Source: Nissolia schottii
Lineage: Eukaryota; Streptophyta; Magnoliopsida; Fabales; Fabaceae
Length of the DNA: 64,000 nucleotides
NCBI GenBank assembly: GCA_003254905.1
Contig: QANU01057090.1
Span: forward strand, 413,287 to 477,286
Direction: 5' to 3'
Positions 58,971-64,000 of this stretch are shown here, piece by piece (positions within the stretch are counted from its first letter, which is position 1; every line of letters starts with the position of its first letter). A model generated the notes under the pieces. The model saw only the letters and a program-made list of their open reading frames with translations. It ran no database searches and was not told where the DNA came from. The translations under genes and the position numbers were made by a program.

Positions 58971-61871
58971 CACCTATCCTTATCCAACTCGTATCCAAAA
59001 AATTTGCTACCCTATAGGTAATTAATTGTGAGTTGGATGAGCGTTTAATTTTTTTTTCTTTTTTTTAAGTATGATTAGAGTTATTATTCTTAAAACCAAA
59101 AAATAGGGTATGAGCAAATTTTTTATTTTTTATATTTCATAGATTGAGTGGGTTAAGGTGTGTTTGTTTTTATCCATTGTCATCCGTAGACGCGAGTCCA
59201 TTTAAATCCCATCTCAAGTAAAGTCCGTCCTGTGGATACAATAATGATCCATTAATTAAGAGTTATTTCTTGAAATTGACAAGACTTGAAGTTACTAAAG
59301 ACCAGGGACTAATGCAGATTGAAGCCAAGAAAAGAAAACAAGAGGACAAAATAGCAGCAATAAAGGGGGGGGGGGTGTGGTGAGAGGGCTTTATGTGACG
59401 AACAACAATGTAGTCAGTTGGCTTTATTATGGGAAAAGAATCTGTTTTGGGTTTTATTGATGCACATGATTATTAATAAACCAAATGATTGTCGGTACAC
59501 TATCTATTTTTTATCTTTTGGTGAGGTAGTATTGCCCTACATTACTGCTACCATAAAGTGTAGAGACTTAAGATGGTGAGAAAACAAAATGCTCCCGTGA
59601 TTTTTTTTATTTTTTTTTTACATATTTTAAAGGACATGCTCATATATCTCTTAAACATGAGAAAACCTTTGTTGGATTTACTCTAAATTACAAAAAGAAC
59701 TAGATTTTAGCCTTAACTAATTCATCTTTTTAAAATACACGTTAAATATTATTTATTGTATAATCTAAGTATAATTAATATTACGTTCTAGCTCTATGAT
59801 CACACAATTTTTTTTATAAACAAAAGTTTAGATAAGTTTAACATTGATCATATTATCAGAGTCAAGACATATTTTAAATTTTTTGAACACTTATAGAAAT
59901 AATTACAAATTACCTATCAAAATGTCTTTCACATTAACAACAAAAATCGAACTCACGTGCTATTGGATATATGAATCATTTTTTTACTCCTTATGCCAAC
60001 CATTTTTAACCAATCACACAACATTTTCATAAAAAAAATAAAAATAACATTACTCATGGTAGCATTGAATTGAATTGAAAAGTGGAGAAAGGATGAGAGG
60101 AGGTGGTGGTGGGGTGGGTCTACATTTCTTACGGCTTGTGCCTTTGTTAGGGTACAACGCGTGCCTTTAGTGACCCCAATTTTGAAGAACCCCACTGCAA
60201 CTTGTAGTAGTCCAGTCCAGTACTGTCCTTCAATCATTCATTCATATGTATCCCCCTCCCCCCCCTACTATTTTTGTGATTTTGTTCCCCCAATATTTCT
60301 CTTTTCCCTCCTCGCAAAGTTAATAATATCGATCTCAATTTAAACTTTAAGATCGGATATTATTACAAGTTTTAAAAAAATAATTAATCCTAAAATTTTA
60401 GTATAACTTAAATTACATTACAATTTTATATTTTACATTTTTGTTTTAATCTTACAAAAGTTCTCAATTTTAATAATTCTACTTCTGACTTTATCTTCGA
60501 ACACCAAAATTGGTGTTTACCTACTGGTAAAATAAAAAATGAAAAAGATGGTTGGGGTTATTTATGGGTAAGACATAGGTAGTTCGAAGAAGGAAAAAAA
60601 AACACATTATTCTATGTAGGAATAATGTTCAGCAATAAAGTTTGGTGTTGCACAGATCACACATGTGTGTGGATCTGATTTTCACCAAAATGAAAATAAA
60701 ATGAAATAAAATAAAATAAAGACAGCTAGTAGAATAATTGATAGTACACGTTGTAGAGCTTGGTTGGATATATACCGTACTACGTCATGCTGAGATTAAT
60801 GCTAATTAATAATCATGCGTATTAAATTCAATTTGGATATATGAATCTCATCTTTTGATTTTGACAACTCTTGACATCCACCACCAATTGGTGTCTTGTA
60901 CACACCTCCGTAGGTGTATTATTAAATAAATGAAAATGTAACCATATAATCTCTCTCATTTATATTCGTATTCACATAATAAATTACATCTCCAAGAAAA
61001 TGGAAAGTGATATATCTCACAGATATTTTAGTTTGTGGTTTTGATTGATAGCCTCGTTTAGCATGTGGGGGTTTTCACAAGACCACCCCGAACACGTCGA
61101 GTTCATAATCTTGAACTATGGGTAATATATTCATTAATGAAGGTTTGGAAACTTTATAATTGAAGCACGTTAGCAAGTGAAAAATAATGGGTATATATGT
61201 TTTTACAGTGGTTTTTAACGTGTCGAGGTAAATGTCTTATTCTATTAATTTTTTTTAATTTTTGTTAATTTTTAAAATTAAATCCATTGTATTTTATTAT
61301 TATTTTATAATTTAACATAATATATTGATGCGTCATATAATTTAATTTAATAATTATAATATTTGTAGAGTGATGTATTATAAGTTTAAATGACATGTAA
61401 ATATCTAACTATCTTATAAGTTAGTTATTTTAATAATTTAAATTATGAAAAGTGTAGAGTTGAGGGTAAATGCTAATTTCAACCCATACCATTTCATTAC
61501 TTTTCATCATTTTAAGTTTCACAACTTCAACATGAAGATGTACACCCAATTCCTAATTAATTAAAGACAGTTTCTCTTTATATTGAATCAAAATAAACAG
61601 CTCTCATTAAATTTGACAACTTAATTTAATTAAATATAAATCATAGGAGACAAAGACAGGCTTGGCCACAAATGACATGCAATGTGTAACGATCTGAAGC
61701 ATAGGATGGGATAAATGTGTGTGTGGTTATGATTTTCCCGGATCAGAATTTTTGGATTCTTAAAAGCTTTGCAAAGTCTATTAAGATATTTCTTGCCTTT
61801 CGGCTTTTATGGGGGAAAGTGATGGGTGAGAAGTTTCTCTTCTCTCCATCTAACTCCAATGTTCTTTTTAA

Positions 61872-61904
<33 letters not shown>

Positions 61905-63432
61905 TGGAACTTGTTATCAAAAGTTTTTAAGAGTAGTGTTACTTCATTTTTCAACACTAAATATACACATTCATACATGGATTAAATATTTGAATTTAAT
62001 TTGAATACGTTAAAAATGTAAAATAATTTTATATAACCATCAAATCATATATTAACATATTAATAAATATAATTGATCTTCATACTAATTATTAAAAGAT
62101 CATGCAAGTGAAAAGAATTAATCGAAGTAGTGTATAAATTTTTTTTTTACGCTATTAATACATCAAAATTAAATTTTTCATAAATTATGTCCGTACAATA
62201 TGAGTTTAAATAATACTGTGGTTTACATTTAGGCGCCTTAATTGCTTTGAGGTGTTGGGTACTTTTTCTTCTTTGAAAAAACATAAATTTTGTCCCTTAA
62301 TTGAGTTTATTTTTTTAAAAAAAGGAGATTATAATGAGACACTCACCTCTTCCCGTGGAGCTTTGTTGAATCTTAATGGCATAAGTGATCTGTCACACGC
62401 AACAAGCCCGCATTGAGCTTGATTAATAAGTCACAATTTATCGAGAGAAAAATAATATTTTCCTTTCTTTCATAAATAGAGAGAATAAAAGGAAATCTTT
62501 AATGGAAAAAAAAGGTGGTAGGAAAACAACAAAAGGGTGAAGATAGGGTGGGTACAAGTGAAATGGGAACATCCATTGGATGCATCATTGGACCCGGCCT
62601 TTTTATTTAATTTTTCAATTGTTTTTTGGCCTTTTCTATTTCTGGTTCATACACATACATCCTTTCAAGGTATTGGACATATCGTTATGGGCAGACACAT
62701 AAAAGCTATCAAAGACTTTTCCCATTTTCAATCAATGTATTCTTATATGCTCTAGCCAAGAGGGAATGCAACAACAGCATTGATTGATATTCCCTTTTTC
62801 CCTTTATTATTTAAATTTTATATTCAAAACAAAAACTGCTTTTTTTCCCCATAGGACTACATTTTGAGTTGCTTCTACTTATTGACAACCACAATGAAAG
62901 GTCAATTTTTTTCCTTTTGTTTTTGTTGTTAAGAGATAAAAAAGGGGCAGATCCTTTCATCTGAAGTAAAGGAACAAAACTTTATTCAAAAAAATTTCAC
63001 ATGATTTTTGTGATTAAATTACACACACTTTTTGATAGAGAGAATTTGATACGTGTTACACAGAATAGAGAATTCAGTGTTGAGTTTTAAATGTGTGGGT
63101 AAAAAAAAGATTTTATATTGATTAATGATAGACTAAATAAAGAATATAGAAATAAGAGATTCAATACATTTATTACTTTAAAATTTTAAGCCAACACGTA
63201 ATGTTAAGCTTACTTATATAATTTTTTTATTTAATTTATTGGTTTATATCTGTCCTAAGTTTTTTTTTGAGATTACCCTTACACCATTCAGTAATGAGAG
63301 AATATGGTAATGAAGTGATTATTTGTGTCATCCTCCTTATGATATAGAGATATGCCATTTGAACATATTAAAATGTATAAACATATTATCATTTCTCATA
63401 TATACATATATTATAAGGCTCATCATGTTCCA
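58971..63432. other. AT-rich intergenic DNA, 4.5 kb
   Basis: No gene is supported; frames of 60-95 codons lack motifs. The stretch contains a G-run (59365-59375), a (TTA)n microsatellite at about 61873-61902, and a GGTGGTGGTGGGGTGGG patch near 60100. I see nothing more structured in it. Confidence 0.5.
61873..61902. repeat. (TTA)n microsatellite
   Basis: Ten uninterrupted ATT/TTA units. Confidence 0.95.
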
Positions 63433-63780
63433 ATGATGTGTTCGAGAAAAGTGATGACTAATAATGTGTCTACACTTTTTTTAAATTTGCTATTGTGTGC
63501 TACTGTTTATGAGGATAAAAGCATCGCTATCAATTTCAAATCCCAATTCAATGGAATAATTCACTGCTGCCAAGGAGAAACTCATTATATATGGAAAACT
63601 CCTGATGAAATTGGCATTCTGATGAAATCTCCAACACAACAAGATAACACTAGATATTGTTCTGCTTGTACGGAAAAAGAGAATAATCAAATCCCAATCG
63701 TTGAATTTCCAAAAAGTTATAAAGAAATTAGAAAGAAAGAGGGAGAAATTTCAAATAGTGAGTCCTATATAGTAAAGTAG
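63433..63780 (+). CDS. Hypothetical small protein, possibly secreted, 116 codons with stop
   Basis: I do not recognise it. From the ATG at 63433 the frame reads MMCSRKVMTNNVSTLFLNLL then LCATVYEDKS, which resembles a signal peptide (basic start, LFLNLLLCATV core). A 90-residue polar part follows with a Cys pair (IIHCCQGE), a second pair (YCSACTEKE) and a Lys/Glu-rich end. The same frame opens earlier, at 63352, but its extra residues are low-complexity. A TATA-like stretch lies near 63398. For DNA this AT-rich, 142 open codons is longer than expected by chance, yet there is no family match. It could be an exon of a larger gene, a young gene or a chance frame. Confidence 0.3.
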   Translation: MMCSRKVMTNNVSTLFLNLLLCATVYEDKSIAINFKSQFNGIIHCCQGETHYIWKTPDEIGILMKSPTQQDNTRYCSACTEKENNQIPIVEFPKSYKEIRKKEGEISNSESYIVK

Positions 63781-64000
63781 CACTAGCTAACTTTGATTGC
63801 TGATGCATATATATCTTGATCAAAGTCATGCTGCTAAGGACTTTGTCTGGAATATCTTGTTCACTGGCCTACATTGGCTCTCATGTTTAGGAGTGTCACT
63901 TGTTTTTATTATACATAACTTTTGTGGACCCCACTGCCCCTATCCTATCCCACATGAGAGTGAAGCACAAATACACATAAATATTAAAAGTATACAAAAA
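63781..64000. other. Downstream spacer to window end
   Basis: Nothing recognisable. CTCCATATATAG-type and GTGGACCCCACTG words occur but no ORF. Confidence 0.5.

Overview
The window is nuclear DNA from a flowering plant, almost certainly a dicot and possibly a legume. It is strongly AT-rich, host genes are sparse and split by spliceosomal introns, and plant transposon families fill much of the space between them. The legume guess rests only on the look of the LTR families and is weak. A run of 61 Ns (10661-10721) and a lone N (46330) show a draft assembly.

Three host genes are well supported. (1) A complete plasma-membrane H+-ATPase gene of the PMA4 / AHA4-AHA11 type lies on the + strand at 25147-31681. 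It has 16 coding exons and 952 residues, with a TATA box, two overlapping upstream ORFs, a 2.2-kb first intron and a last intron that must be GC-AG. (2) An intronless gene for an IBH1-like atypical HLH regulator, which lacks a DNA-binding basic region, lies at 47724-48287 (+). (3) A three-exon gene for a 190-residue, probably plastid-targeted, Gly/Tyr-rich one-membrane-span protein lies at 50228-51890 (+). Two weaker candidates are a possible secreted protein at 63433-63780 (+) and a 58-residue ORF behind a TATA box at 18152-18328 (-).

The left third is transposon territory. A nearly whole Ty1/copia element (3402-8944) has apparently identical 281-bp LTRs, a 5-bp target duplication and unusual TA...CA ends, and it sits a few bases from a Stowaway MITE. 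A decayed Helitron on the minus strand (3' end at 12379) carries RPA70-like and PIF1-like helicase remnants, and a solo LTR (13190-14327) has landed inside the helicase. A second solo LTR lies at 18972-19623.

The middle and right parts hold a two-armed minisatellite with opposite strand bias (32833-34632), a short non-autonomous LTR element with only about 370 bp between its LTRs (40791-43331), and many small inverted-repeat elements. Three of these (22318-22565, 37428-39006, 56711-57058) have 9-bp target duplications of Mutator type, and each carries hairpin words such as ATTCGCCAAC/GTTGGCGAAT or GAAATCGGCT/AGCCGATTTC. They look like one group of MULE-derived elements and are the least familiar pattern in the window.

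The three genes work in unrelated processes (proton pumping, growth regulation, plastid membrane) and show no sign of being a functional cluster. I found no tRNA, rRNA, CRISPR array, organelle insertion or recognisable microRNA. Coordinates and splice sites were read by eye; family names come from remembered protein motifs, not from searches.
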